Source: Vicinamibacterales bacterium (GTDB lineage: Bacteria > Acidobacteriota > Vicinamibacteria > Vicinamibacterales > 2-12-FULL-66-21). Taken from it: DNA of 64,000 bases. The DNA lies in contig DASSPH010000083.1 of NCBI GenBank assembly GCA_035699745.1, forward strand, positions 1 to 64,000. Reading direction: 5' to 3'. Both the position numbers and the translations under genes were made by a program. The notes under the pieces are model-generated. The model did not search any database. It saw nothing but the letters and a program-made list of their open reading frames with translations, and was not told where the DNA came from. This document shows positions 28,191 through 37,368 of this stretch, in pieces (the stretch's first letter is position 1; each line of letters starts with the position of its first letter).

Positions 28191-28919
28191 TTATCGGCCC
28201 TGGTTGTACAGACGGTGTTGGTGAATGTGGGCTTCGACGAGCGGCGGGACGAGACCGGCGATCGGCTCGCCGCGCTGCAACCGTTCGCGCACGATGGTTG
28301 ACGAAACGTCGGGTGTAACGGCCGGCAATAGATAGATACACGGCGTCGCCGCGGGTTGCGCCGTCGCCGGCCGCATCCGGCCGGCCAGGGCCGGCAAGCG
28401 GGCGGCCAGCGCGTCGACCGAGTGCCCGGGGCGCGTCACCACCACGAAGTTGGCGAGATCCAGCACCTCCGGATAGCGCTTCCAGGTCGCAATCTCCGCG
28501 AAGGCGTCCGCGCCGGTGATGAAGAAGATCTGCGACGGCGTCGCGCCGGCCGCATGCTGCCGCTCGAGCGTGTCCGCCGTATACGACGGACCCTCGGAAC
28601 GCAGCTCGTCGTCGCTCGCTTCGAACCGCGGCATTCCGGCCACCGCGAGACAGGCCATCGCGAACCGATGGAAGGGGGACGCCAGCGGCTGGACGGCGCG
28701 ATGCGGTGGAATGCGCGACGGCAGCACGAGGACGCGTGAGAGATCGAGCGCGTCGCGCGCCGCGGCCGCCGCCGCGAGATGGCCGCAGTGGATGGGATCG
28801 AGGGTGCCGCCGAGGATGCCGATTCGAGGGTCGAGGGGCGAGGGGTGAGGTTCGAGGGGCGAGGTTCGAGGGGCGAGGTGCGAGCCGCGAGGTTCCGATG
28901 CCGGTGTCCCTGGCCGCAT
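28191..28919 (-). CDS. nadD: Nicotinate-nucleotide adenylyltransferase
   Basis: 242-aa NAD biosynthesis enzyme forming deamido-NAD. The nucleotidyltransferase motif GILGGTLDPIHCGHL (about residue 33) and SSTIVRERL near the end are diagnostic. The ATG at 28919 overlaps the obg stop as TGATG, so this start is preferred over an in-frame ATG at 28976 inside obg. Residues about 10-32 (repeats of PR-x-S-P-L-E-P type) are encoded by a 7-bp tandem repeat, not by family-conserved sequence. Confidence 0.92.
   Translation of the reverse strand: MRPGTPASEPRGSHLAPRTSPLEPHPSPLDPRIGILGGTLDPIHCGHLAAAAAARDALDLSRVLVLPSRIPPHRAVQPLASPFHRFAMACLAVAGMPRFEASDDELRSEGPSYTADTLERQHAAGATPSQIFFITGADAFAEIATWKRYPEVLDLANFVVVTRPGHSVDALAARLPALAGRMRPATAQPAATPCIYLLPAVTPDVSSTIVRERLQRGEPIAGLVPPLVEAHIHQHRLYNQGR
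28820..28895. repeat. 7-bp tandem repeat inside the nadD 5' coding region
   Basis: About ten heptamers of the forms GAGGTTC, GAGGGGC and GAGGTGC lie at the obg-nadD junction and are translated into a spacer before the NadD fold. Confidence 0.8.
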
Positions 28920-29986
28920 CAAGCGTCGATCCTCGAGCCTCGATCCTGGTTCTTCGATTCCACCAGCCTCTTCCACGCTGCTTCGAGCAGCAGCGGCAGC
29001 CCCTCGCCGGTCGCCGCAGACACAGCGTAGAGCGGAACGCCGGCGTGCTGCAAATGCGCGCGGAGCCGCTCGAGCCGCGATGGATCGTCCAGCGCGTCGA
29101 TCTTGTTGGCGGCGACCACGACCGGCTTGTCCTGCAGCCGCTCGCCCGCGGCATCGCGGCCGGGAAACATCTGCAGCTCGCGGGTAATCGTCTCGTAGTC
29201 GTCGATCGGATCGCGCCCCGACGCCGACGACACGTCGATCACGTGAATCAAGACCCGCGTCCGCTCCAGATGGCTGAGGAACCGGTGACCGAGGCCGTGC
29301 CCCTCGTGCGCCCCTTCGATCAATCCGGGCACATCGGCGGCGACGAACGAGCGGTCGCCCGAGAGGCCGACGACCCCGAGGTTCGGCGTCAGCGTGGTGA
29401 ACGGATAGTCGGCAATCTTCGGCTTGGCCGCCGAAATCCGCGAGATGATCGTCGACTTGCCGGCGTTGGGGTACCCGACGATCCCGACGTCGGCCAGCAG
29501 CTTGAGCTGCAGCCGGAGGTCCTTTTCCTCGCCGGGCAGTCCCGGCTGCGTCCGCCGGGGAGCGCGATTGGTCGCGGTCGCATAGCGCGCGTTCCCCTGG
29601 CCGCCGAGTCCCCCCTTGGCGATCTCGATCGGCTGCCCTTCGGCGGTGAGGTCCGCAATCAACACGTACTCGCCGCCGTCGCTCCCGGGCCGCTTCTCGT
29701 ACACCTGCGTCCCCACCGGCACCTCGAGGACGATGTCGGCGCCGGACTTGCCGGTGCGGAGCGAGCCTTCGCCCTGCGCGCCGTTCGGCGCCGCGAAGGC
29801 TTTCTGGAACCGGAAATTGAGGAGGGTGTTGAGATTCGCGCGGGCGACGAGATAGACGCTGCCGCCCCTGCCGCCGTCGCCGCCGTCGGGCCCGCCGCGG
29901 GGGACGAATTTCTCGCGGCGAAAGCTCATGGCGCCCTTGCCGCCATGGCCCGCCGCGACGTGAATCTCTACTTCGTCGACAAACAT
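28919..29986 (-). CDS. obg: Obg/CgtA GTPase
   Basis: 355-aa ribosome-assembly GTPase. The glycine-rich Obg fold (FVDEVEIHVAAGHGGKGAMS to GSVYLVARANLNTL) occupies residues 1-158. The G domain has G1 GYPNAGKSTI, G3 DVPGLIEGAHEGHGLGHRFL (shortened motif DVPG), and G4 AANKIDAL. Located after rpmA as in most bacteria. It is probably essential. Confidence 0.97.
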   Translation of the reverse strand: MFVDEVEIHVAAGHGGKGAMSFRREKFVPRGGPDGGDGGRGGSVYLVARANLNTLLNFRFQKAFAAPNGAQGEGSLRTGKSGADIVLEVPVGTQVYEKRPGSDGGEYVLIADLTAEGQPIEIAKGGLGGQGNARYATATNRAPRRTQPGLPGEEKDLRLQLKLLADVGIVGYPNAGKSTIISRISAAKPKIADYPFTTLTPNLGVVGLSGDRSFVAADVPGLIEGAHEGHGLGHRFLSHLERTRVLIHVIDVSSASGRDPIDDYETITRELQMFPGRDAAGERLQDKPVVVAANKIDALDDPSRLERLRAHLQHAGVPLYAVSAATGEGLPLLLEAAWKRLVESKNQDRGSRIDA

Positions 29987-30046
29987 CGTGGGGCGCTGGG
30001 CGCCGCGGCGCGGCGGTTCCTTGCGGTGGAGCCGGGAACCTGCGCC

Positions 30047-30307
30047 TTACTTCGCCAGCGGAACGATCGAGATGACGCGGCCGCGGGCGCCGTGATCGCT
30101 GAACTTGACGGTACCGTCGATCTTCGCAAACAGCGTGTCGTCCTTGCCGAGCCCGACGTTGAGGCCGGGGCGGAAGCGCCGTCCGCGCTGGCGCACGAGG
30201 ATCGATCCGCCGGTCACCACGTTGCCGTCGAAGCGCTTCACGCCAAGGCGCTGCGCGTTGCTGTCGCGCCCGTTTCGTGTACTACCGCCGCCCTTTTTTG
30301 TTGCCAT
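30047..30307 (-). CDS. rpmA: 50S ribosomal protein L27
   Basis: 86-aa ribosomal protein with the family N terminus [20 protein letters not shown], then LGVKRFDG and GSILVRQRG. It contacts the peptidyl transferase centre. No N-terminal cleavage extension of the Firmicutes type is present. It follows rplU by 35 bp. Confidence 0.98.
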   Translation of the reverse strand: MATKKGGGSTRNGRDSNAQRLGVKRFDGNVVTGGSILVRQRGRRFRPGLNVGLGKDDTLFAKIDGTVKFSDHGARGRVISIVPLAK

Positions 30308-30342
30308 GATGCCCTTACGCTGACGCGCAGCCGAAGCTGCGG

Positions 30343-30657
30343 CTACAGTTTGATTTCGGTGACGCGCACGCGCGTGAAGGTGCTGCGATGCCCCTTGGTC
30401 CGGCGCATGCCCTTGCGGCGCTTCTTCTTGAAGACGCGGATCTTCGGGCCGCGTGACTCGCCGTCGACCACGCCGACGACCTTCACGTTCGCCACGAACG
30501 GGGAGCCGGCCAGCACTTCGCCGCCGTCCTTCTCGAGGAAGAGGACGCGATCGATACTCACTTCGGTGCCCGGCTCGACGTCCACCCGATCCACTTCAAT
30601 CACGGCGCCCGGCGTCACCTTGACCTGACGGCCGCCGCTCTGGATGATTGCAAACAC
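30343..30657 (-). CDS. rplU: 50S ribosomal protein L21
   Basis: 104-aa ribosomal protein binding 23S rRNA. It starts [17 protein letters not shown] and ends with [16 protein letters not shown], both typical. It leads the minus-strand operon rplU-rpmA-obg-nadD-rsfS-comF-type. The 140 bases upstream hold no clear promoter; a weak TATTCT -10 box can be read near 30695. Confidence 0.98.
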   Translation of the reverse strand: MFAIIQSGGRQVKVTPGAVIEVDRVDVEPGTEVSIDRVLFLEKDGGEVLAGSPFVANVKVVGVVDGESRGPKIRVFKKKRRKGMRRTKGHRSTFTRVRVTEIKL

Positions 30658-30769
30658 CTCTACCGTCCTTTTGCTGGGAGACGCAAAACCCTAGAATACC
30701 AAGAAATCGGCGAATTTGGAAATCCGGTGGGCCGGCCGGCAATCCGGGCGCGGCAGCGCCGGCAACCGT

Positions 30770-30797
30770 CGATGACCCGATCACCCGATGACCCGAT
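30770..30797. repeat. 8-bp tandem repeat upstream of rplU
   Basis: About three and a half units of GATGACCC/GATCACCC lie between rplU and the 3' end of the lipoprotein gene, which ends at 30798. Confidence 0.7.
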
Positions 30798-31655
30798 CTA
30801 CTTCAGGAGGACTCGGGTTCCGCGGATCTTCTGCGCGCTGAGCGTGCTGAGGAACGAGGGCATGATCCGGTCCATCAGCTCGAAATAGGTCGAGAGGGCC
30901 GGCACGCTCTGGTTGTTCGGGTAGAGGATTTCCTCGTGAAAGGTCTCGGAGTAGACGACGGCGCCGGTGCGGCCGTCGATGAAGACGAACCGCGGCTGCA
31001 GGATGAAGCCCTTGCGCTCCATGTAGGTGCGCACCGGGATCACGCTGCGGCGGCCGAACGAGTCGTAGACCTCGCGGTTCTGCATCACGAAGCCGTTGGC
31101 CTGGTGCGGCGTGAAGAGCACCGTGCCGGTGACGATGAGCGGGGTCTGGTATTCCTCGCCGAGCTTCTTCCAGTACGCGGCGTCCGCGAAGATCTTGTCG
31201 TACTTCGCCAGGTCTTTCTCGTTGCGGATGCTCGATTCCGGCCGGCGCGGATCGGCGGGCTTCGGCTCGCCGGCGGGCTTCACCATGTCGGCGGTCGGGA
31301 TCGGTCCGACCGGCATCACGCCGGTGGACGTCGTGGTGATGGTGCGCGCGTCGTCGGCCGATTCGACGGCGGCGATCTCGGCGAGCGGCAGCACCTCTGC
31401 TTCGATCACGCGCAGCGGCGATTTCGAGCGCAGCTGGCTGCGCAGGAGGCGGACCGTCTCGAGATTCGCGTCGACGTCGTCACTGCCGCCGCTGATGAAG
31501 CCGGCGACGAGCACGCGCTGGAACGCGGTGACGTCCATCTTGGGCTGAATGGGCGTCTCGATGGGGATCTCGTAGAAGCCCGCGCAGCCGGCCAGCGCGA
31601 GCGAGCACACGAGGACGAGGCTACTTGTTGCCGCTGCGGCGCTTCGTGCGGTCAT
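30798..31655 (-). CDS. Lipoprotein of unknown function
   Basis: 285-aa exported lipoprotein: hydrophobic signal then lipobox LALAGC (Cys about 24). A Gly-rich segment (VLVAGFISGGSDDVD) and an acidic-basic middle follow, then TPLIVTGTVLFTPHQANGF and GFILQPRFVFIDGRTGAVVYSETF. This pattern (variable summed over paralogue-like strands, ending in a statement of a partner's export) recalls envelope proteins that compute on CsgG-like folds, but I do not recognise a family. The start overlaps the TPR gene by 35 bp, so they form one operon. Confidence 0.7.
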   Translation of the reverse strand: MTARSAAAATSSLVLVCSLALAGCAGFYEIPIETPIQPKMDVTAFQRVLVAGFISGGSDDVDANLETVRLLRSQLRSKSPLRVIEAEVLPLAEIAAVESADDARTITTTSTGVMPVGPIPTADMVKPAGEPKPADPRRPESSIRNEKDLAKYDKIFADAAYWKKLGEEYQTPLIVTGTVLFTPHQANGFVMQNREVYDSFGRRSVIPVRTYMERKGFILQPRFVFIDGRTGAVVYSETFHEEILYPNNQSVPALSTYFELMDRIMPSFLSTLSAQKIRGTRVLLK

Positions 31656-31977
31656 TGATTTCTTTGAAGAGATCGTAGTTCTGCCGGATCATGAGGTTCT
31701 TCGGATCCAGCTCCAGCGCGCGTTCGTACGCCTTCTTCGCCTCCTCGAATTTCCCCTCGTGCTCGTAGGCGATCGCGAGGTTGTTCCAGGCGGCGGCGTA
31801 CGTCGGATCGAGTTCGACCGCCTTCTGCCAGCGGTAGAGCGCTTCGTTCCAGAGATTGTTCTGCGCGACCTTGATGCCGAACTCGACCTGCTGCTTCGAC
31901 TTCCCGCGGTCCTGCGCGGACGCCGCCGCTGGCGCGAAGAGCACGACCACGACTGAGAAAAGAATCAGTCGGCGCAT
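31621..31977 (-). CDS. Secreted TPR-repeat protein
   Basis: 118-aa exported protein. Signal peptide about 1-22 (LFSVVVVLFAPAAASA), then two and a half tetratricopeptide repeats: WNEALYRWQKAVELDPTYAA and FEEAKKAYERALELDPKNL. Such short TPR proteins act as docking scaffolds in envelope complexes. The ATG at 31977 is preferred to an upstream TTG. It overlaps the following lipoprotein gene, its likely partner. Confidence 0.85.
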   Translation of the reverse strand: MRRLILFSVVVVLFAPAAASAQDRGKSKQQVEFGIKVAQNNLWNEALYRWQKAVELDPTYAAAWNNLAIAYEHEGKFEEAKKAYERALELDPKNLMIRQNYDLFKEINDRTKRRSGNK

Positions 31978-32176
31978 GGGATAGGCGGTCAATATACCAG
32001 TTTCCTGTCGGCGTTCACGTCAAACACGCGAGAAATCTCGATGACAGTTCTGAGCAATGCATGTACCAGAGCTCTGCCCGGGGCGCGCCGAGAAATCGGG
32101 CCCAATTACGCCCGTTTTGGTAAGTTCCGACGAGTCTCGTAAGCCGGAGGGGGATCCCCGATGGCACGGAGAGGCC

Positions 32177-32182
32177 TATAAT
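32177..32182 (+). promoter_or_regulatory. Consensus -10 box TATAAT upstream of dprA
   Basis: A perfect TATAAT lies 77 nt before the dprA ATG; no good -35 box is seen. A GGGTCAGGCACC stretch at 32193-32204 just downstream belongs to the palindrome-related sequences described for xerC and the ABC-F gene. Confidence 0.55.
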
Positions 32183-32259
32183 AAGGACACAGGGTCAGGC
32201 ACCGATGCTGCGCGAGCGGCGCCGGAGCCGGCCCTGTTCGCGCGACAGGACCTGTCGCG

Positions 32260-33399
32260 ATGGATCTTCACGCCGCGGTCGCCCTTTCGACGCTCACCGG
32301 TCTCACGCGCGGCCGCGCATTCGCCGTTTACAAGGAACTCATCGAGCAGGCCGGCTCGACGTCGCTCGAAGAGGTGATCGCGTGCGCCGCGCCGGGGGCG
32401 AACGTCGAACGGATCGCCGACGCCGCGCGCGCGCAGGCAACGGCGCTGCTCGACGCGGCGGCGGCCAGCGGCATCGTCGCCGTCCGGAGCGTGGATGAGG
32501 GGTATCCGCCTCTGCTGCGCACGATCGCGGACCCGCCGCCGGTGCTCTGGGGGCGAGGCGACCTCGCGTCACTGACGCGGCCGGGGGTCGCGATCGTCGG
32601 CTCGCGCGCGGCGACGAGCTACGCCCTCGAGGTGGCGGCGCGGCTGGCGGGCGAGCTCGCCGGCCGCGGCGTGCTCGTCGTGTCGGGGCTGGCGCGCGGC
32701 GCGGATGGCGCGGCTCATCGCGGATGCCTGGCGGCAGGCGGCGCGACCGTCGCCGTCCTGGGGAGCGGCCCCGACGTCATCTACCCGCCCGAGCACCGCG
32801 AGCTGTCCGTAAGTATCTGCTGCGGCGGGGCGCTGGTCAGCGAGCACGGGCCCGGCGTGCCGCCCCTGCCGGACCACTTTCCGCTGCGAAACCGGCTGAT
32901 CAGTGGGATCTCGCTTGGCGTGGTGGTCGTCGAAGCGAACGAGAAGAGCGGATCCCTCATCACCGCCCGATACGCGCTGGAGCAGGGCCGGGACGTCATG
33001 GCGGTCCCGGGAAGCGTGCTCGGCGGCCGGAACCGCGGCTCCCACGCGCTGCTGAAAGACGGCGCAAAGGTCGTGGAGACTGCGGACGATATCTTGGAAG
33101 AGCTGGGCTGGTCTCAGCCGTCGTCCGGGTCTGCCCGGACCGCGCCGGAGACGGGGGATCGCCCGGGTCCGGGCGGGCGCGGATCGCGGCTCGACGAGAA
33201 AATTTCCAGTAAATCGCTGAGGGATGAGGATTTACTCCAGAACCTCACCCCCGGGGAATCGTACGACGTCGACGAAATGTCTGCTACGGTGGGATTGGCC
33301 GGTGGCGCGCTGCTGCCCCGGCTGACCCAGTGGGAGATGCAGGGAAGAGTCGTCAAGCTGCCCGGCGGCCGCTACGTGCGGCGCGACGGACGCGGATAG
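32260..33399 (+). CDS. dprA: DNA processing protein DprA
   Basis: 379-aa protein that loads RecA on incoming single-stranded DNA during transformation. An N-terminal SAM-like helical part precedes the Rossmann core VAIVGSRAATSYALEVA and VVSGLARGADGAAHRGCL, then PLPDHFPLRNRLISGIS and SGSLITARYALEQGRDVMAV. A C-terminal winged-helix (DML1-type) follows after a Gly-rich linker (about 290-315). It is first in dprA-topA-trmFO-xerC, the same order as smf-topA-gid-codV of Bacillus. Confidence 0.95.
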   Translation: MDLHAAVALSTLTGLTRGRAFAVYKELIEQAGSTSLEEVIACAAPGANVERIADAARAQATALLDAAAASGIVAVRSVDEGYPPLLRTIADPPPVLWGRGDLASLTRPGVAIVGSRAATSYALEVAARLAGELAGRGVLVVSGLARGADGAAHRGCLAAGGATVAVLGSGPDVIYPPEHRELSVSICCGGALVSEHGPGVPPLPDHFPLRNRLISGISLGVVVVEANEKSGSLITARYALEQGRDVMAVPGSVLGGRNRGSHALLKDGAKVVETADDILEELGWSQPSSGSARTAPETGDRPGPGGRGSRLDEKISSKSLRDEDLLQNLTPGESYDVDEMSATVGLAGGALLPRLTQWEMQGRVVKLPGGRYVRRDGRG

Positions 33400-33407
33400 T
33401 TGGAACT

Positions 33408-35846
33408 ATGGCCAAGTCACTCGTCGTGGTCGAATCGCCCGCCAAGGCGAAGACCATCAACAAATATCTCGGCAAGGACTACAAGGTCGTCGCCTCCATG
33501 GGGCACGTCCGCGACCTGCCCAAGAGCAAGCTCGGCGTGGACGTGGACGAAGGCTTCGAGCCGTCGTACGAGGTCATCGCGTCTCGCAAGAAGGTTCTGA
33601 AGGAGCTCAAGGACGAGGCGAAGAAGTCGAGCGACATCTTCATCGCGACCGACCCCGATCGTGAAGGAGAGGCGATCGGCTGGCATCTGGCGGAGGAGCT
33701 GGGCACCGGCAACCGCAAGAAGATCCGGCGGCTGATGTTCAACGAGATCACCAAGAAGGGGGTGCTCGCCGCGCTCGAGAAGCCGACCGCGATCGACAAG
33801 AAGATGGTGGACGCGCAGCAGGCGCGGCGCGTGCTCGATCGGCTCGTCGGCTACAAGATCAGTCCGCTGCTCTGGGACAAGGTCCGCCGCGGCCTCAGCG
33901 CCGGGCGCGTGCAGTCGGTGGCGCTGAAGCTGGTGTGCGATCGCGAGCGCGAGATCAACGCCTTCGTCCCCGAGGAATACTGGAACATCACGGCGCGGCT
34001 CGCCGCCGCCCTGCCGCCGGAGTTCGATGCCAGGCTCCTGAAGAAGGCGGGCGCCAACATCAAGGTCGGCAGCGAGGCGGAATCGAACGCGGTGCTCGCC
34101 GATCTGAAGTCCGCGCGCTGGATCGTCGATTCGGTGACGACGAAGGAGCGCAGGAAGAGCGCGGTGCCGCCGTTCATCACCAGCAAGCTGCAGCAGGCGT
34201 CGCGCTTTCCGGTGAAGAAGACGATGATGGTCGCGCAGCAGCTCTACGAAGGGGTGGAGCTGCCCGGCGAGGGATCGGTCGGCCTCATCACCTACATGCG
34301 TACCGACTCGACGCGCGTGTCGGAGCAGGCCATCGCCGACGTTCGCGAGTTCATCGGGACGGCGTTCGGCGCCGACTACGTGCCTGAGAAGCCCAACGCG
34401 TACCGGACGAAGTCGGACGCGCAGGACGCGCACGAAGCCATCCGTCCGACGTCGATGCAGTACCATCCCGATGACGTCCGCGCCCAACTGACGCACGATC
34501 AGTACTATCTCTACAAACTGATCTGGAACCGTTTCGTGGCGTCGCAGATGCCGCCGGCGACGTTCGACGACACCACGGTCGACGTCGCTGCCGCGGATTA
34601 CCTGTTCCGCGTCAAGGGCTCCGTCCCCAAGTTCCCCGGCTGGATGGCGGTGTACAGCCAGCCGGTCGCGCCGGCGCCGGACGTCGAGACGGTCGCGCCC
34701 GGCCCGGATGCGAAAACCGCGGAGGACGACGAAGACTCGAGCGTGCTGCCGCCGCTGGCGCAGGGAGACGTGCTCACGCTGCGCGAGCTGAAGCCGGAGC
34801 AGAAGTTCACGCAGCCGCCGCCGCGCTACACCGAAGCCACGCTGGTGAAGGCGCTGGAAGAGAACGGCATCGGCCGGCCGTCGACCTACGCGTCGATCAT
34901 CAGCGTCATCCAGGCGCGCGAGTACGTGAACAAGATCGAAGGCAAGTTCAAGCCGACCTTCCTCGGGCTGATGCTGGTCGAGAAGCTGCTCAGTCCCGCG
35001 TTCGACGACATCCTCGACGTCAACTACACGCGCGAGCTGGAAGAGGATCTCGACAAGATCGAGTCGGGCGAGTCGAACTACGAGAAGACGCTGGCGAGCT
35101 TCTACAAGAAGTTCCAGAAGGATCTGAAGCGCGCCGCGAAGGAGATGGTCAACCTCAAGGAAGGGGTCGAGCCGGATCCGGCGGTCGCGTGCGACAAGTG
35201 CGGCAAGCCGATGGTGATCAAGGCCGGCAAGTTCGGCCTGTTCCTCGCCTGCAGCGGCTATCCCGAGTGCGAGAACACGCGCGAGCTCGAGACGCCGGAA
35301 GCGGGGGCCGAGGGGGAGTCGCTCGAGGAGACCTGTGAGAACTGCGGCAAGCCGATGGCGGTCAAGCGCGGGCGGTTCGGCCAGTTCCTCGCCTGCACCG
35401 GCTATCCCGAGTGCAAGACGACCAGGAAGATCATCGCGACGAAGCAGGGCATCACGGCCGCGAAGCCGGACCAGATCATCGACGAGAAGTGCCCGAAGTG
35501 CGACTCGAACCTGGTGATCAAGCAGGGGCGCTTCGGCGAGTTCACCGCCTGCAGCAGCTATCCGAGCTGCAAGTACGTCAAGCAGAAGACCACCGGCGTG
35601 CTCTGCCCGAAGGACGGCGGCGACATCGTCGAGCGCAAGTCGCGCCGGGGCAAGGTCTTCTTCGGCTGCGCCAACTACCCCGACTGCGACTTCACGCTGT
35701 GGAACCGTCCGGTCGCCGAGAAGTGCCCCGACTGCGGCGCGCCGTTCCTGGTGGAGAAGATCACCAAGAAGCACGGCCGTCAGCTGATCTGCAACAACGA
35801 AGAGTGCAGTTATGCCCGTCAGGCGGAGGAGTTGACGACCGCCTGA
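33408..35846 (+). CDS. topA: DNA topoisomerase I
   Basis: 812-aa type IA topoisomerase relaxing negative supercoils. It has a Toprim domain (SLVVVESPAKAKTI, then TDPDREGEAIGWHL) and the catalytic Tyr296 in GLITYMRTDSTR. The C-terminal third holds five four-cysteine zinc ribbons beginning CDKCG, CENCG, CPKCD, CPKDG and CPDCG. The second CxxC of the fourth is altered to CxxxxG on its first half, so its zinc binding is uncertain. ATG at 33408, eight bases after dprA. Confidence 0.97.
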   Translation: MAKSLVVVESPAKAKTINKYLGKDYKVVASMGHVRDLPKSKLGVDVDEGFEPSYEVIASRKKVLKELKDEAKKSSDIFIATDPDREGEAIGWHLAEELGTGNRKKIRRLMFNEITKKGVLAALEKPTAIDKKMVDAQQARRVLDRLVGYKISPLLWDKVRRGLSAGRVQSVALKLVCDREREINAFVPEEYWNITARLAAALPPEFDARLLKKAGANIKVGSEAESNAVLADLKSARWIVDSVTTKERRKSAVPPFITSKLQQASRFPVKKTMMVAQQLYEGVELPGEGSVGLITYMRTDSTRVSEQAIADVREFIGTAFGADYVPEKPNAYRTKSDAQDAHEAIRPTSMQYHPDDVRAQLTHDQYYLYKLIWNRFVASQMPPATFDDTTVDVAAADYLFRVKGSVPKFPGWMAVYSQPVAPAPDVETVAPGPDAKTAEDDEDSSVLPPLAQGDVLTLRELKPEQKFTQPPPRYTEATLVKALEENGIGRPSTYASIISVIQAREYVNKIEGKFKPTFLGLMLVEKLLSPAFDDILDVNYTRELEEDLDKIESGESNYEKTLASFYKKFQKDLKRAAKEMVNLKEGVEPDPAVACDKCGKPMVIKAGKFGLFLACSGYPECENTRELETPEAGAEGESLEETCENCGKPMAVKRGRFGQFLACTGYPECKTTRKIIATKQGITAAKPDQIIDEKCPKCDSNLVIKQGRFGEFTACSSYPSCKYVKQKTTGVLCPKDGGDIVERKSRRGKVFFGCANYPDCDFTLWNRPVAEKCPDCGAPFLVEKITKKHGRQLICNNEECSYARQAEELTTA

Positions 35847-35885
35847 CGGCCGTCAACTCCCAACGGAGCTGCTACCGTGGAGTTG

Positions 35886-35956
35886 GGCGCCTTGTGTTTT
35901 GGGCGTTTTGGGCGTTGGGCGTTGATTGGGAATTGGGAGTTGGGACTTGGGAATTG
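35886..35956. repeat. 7-9 bp tandem repeat between topA and trmFO
   Basis: Units first of TTTTGGGCG, then TTGGGAA/TTGGGAG/TTGGGAC in 7-bp register. The 3' part can be translated as the N-terminal extension of TrmFO. Confidence 0.85.
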
Positions 35957-37368
35957 ACAGCCGCCGCAGCCGCCGCATCACTATCATAGGCGGCGGTCTG
36001 GCGGGTTCCGAAGCCGCCTGGCAGGCTGCCGCGCGCGGCGTCCACGTCGTTCTGCACGAGATGCGGCCGGTCAAGCCGACGGCGGTGCACAAGACCGACG
36101 GCCTGGCCGAGCTCGTCTGCTCCAACTCCTTCCGCGGAGACAAGCTGGACAATGCCGTCGGCCTTCTCAAGGAAGAGATGCGCCGGCTCGGCTCGCTGAT
36201 CATGCGCTGCGCCGACGAGGCGCGTGTCCCGGCTGGCGCGGCGCTGGCGGTCGATCGCGACGTGTTCTCGTCGCGCGTGACCGAGGCGATCGGATCGCAT
36301 CCCCTGATCTCGATTCGTCGCGGCGAGGTCCAGGCGATTCCATCATCCGGCGATGGTCCCGTGATCCTCGCCACCGGTCCGCTCACATCCGACGCGCTGT
36401 CCGCCGAGATCGCGGCGCTGGTCGGATCGAAGCATCTGTATTTCTACGACGCGATCAGTCCGATTGTCTCGGGTGAGTCCATCGACCGCGCGAAGATCTA
36501 TCGCGCGTCGCGCTGGAACAGGAGCCTTCGAAGCGATCGGCAGATCCCGGGTCCTTCCGATCAACCCGGTTGTTCGATCGACGACGGCGAAGGGGACTAC
36601 CTGAACTGCCCCTTCACGAAAGAGGAATACGAAGCCTTCTACGCCGCCCTGATGGCCGCCGAGAAGACCGCGCTGCACGACTTCGACAAGCCGGCCTTTT
36701 TCGAGGGCTGCCTGCCGATCGAAGTGATGGCGGCGCGCGGCGTCGATACGCTGCGGTTCGGACCGATGAAACCGGTCGGGCTGCCGGATCCACGGACCGG
36801 ACGCGAGCCGTACGCCGTGGTGCAGTTGCGGCAGGACAACCTTGCCGGCGATCACTTCAGCCTGGTCGGCTTCCAGACGCAGATGAAGTGGGGCGAACAG
36901 GCGCGCGTGCTGAGGATGATTCCGGGCCTGGAGAACGCCGAGTTCGTCCGCTTCGGGATGATCCACCGCAACACCTACGTGAACGCGCCGACGGTGCTGC
37001 GCCAGACCTGGCAGACGCGCATGCGCCCGGACCTGTTCTTCGCCGGACAGATGTCGGGCGTGGAGGGGTACGTCGAATCCGCGGCGTCGGGCCTGATTGC
37101 CGGCCGGAACGCGGCGGCGCTGGCGCTCGGCGAAGGGCCGTCCGTGCCGCCGCGCACGACGGCTATCGGCGCGCTGGCCTATTACGCCGCCCACGCGGAT
37201 CCGAAACATTACGTACCGTCGAACATCGCGTTCGGCCTGATCCCGCCGCTCGAGCAGCGGGTGAAGAGCAAGAAGGACCGCAACGTGGCGCTGTCCGATC
37301 GCGCCCTGAAGGATCTGGCGGAGTGGTTAGAGAGCACCTCAAAGCCTTTCTCGAGCATCTCCGGCTGA
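35926..37368 (+). CDS. trmFO: Methylenetetrahydrofolate-tRNA-(uracil-5)-methyltransferase TrmFO
   Basis: Up to 480 aa; folate- and FAD-dependent enzyme making T54 in tRNA. FAD motif [16 protein letters not shown], then [40 protein letters not shown] and [19 protein letters not shown]. Residues about 203-228 ([10 protein letters not shown] to DDGEG) look longer than usual. The first 17 residues come from a 7-bp tandem repeat and are probably not part of the real protein; a start nearer 35950 (TTG) is possible. Its 3' end overlaps xerC by 46 bp. Confidence 0.94.
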   Translation: MGIGSWDLGIDSRRSRRITIIGGGLAGSEAAWQAAARGVHVVLHEMRPVKPTAVHKTDGLAELVCSNSFRGDKLDNAVGLLKEEMRRLGSLIMRCADEARVPAGAALAVDRDVFSSRVTEAIGSHPLISIRRGEVQAIPSSGDGPVILATGPLTSDALSAEIAALVGSKHLYFYDAISPIVSGESIDRAKIYRASRWNRSLRSDRQIPGPSDQPGCSIDDGEGDYLNCPFTKEEYEAFYAALMAAEKTALHDFDKPAFFEGCLPIEVMAARGVDTLRFGPMKPVGLPDPRTGREPYAVVQLRQDNLAGDHFSLVGFQTQMKWGEQARVLRMIPGLENAEFVRFGMIHRNTYVNAPTVLRQTWQTRMRPDLFFAGQMSGVEGYVESAASGLIAGRNAAALALGEGPSVPPRTTAIGALAYYAAHADPKHYVPSNIAFGLIPPLEQRVKSKKDRNVALSDRALKDLAEWLESTSKPFSSISG

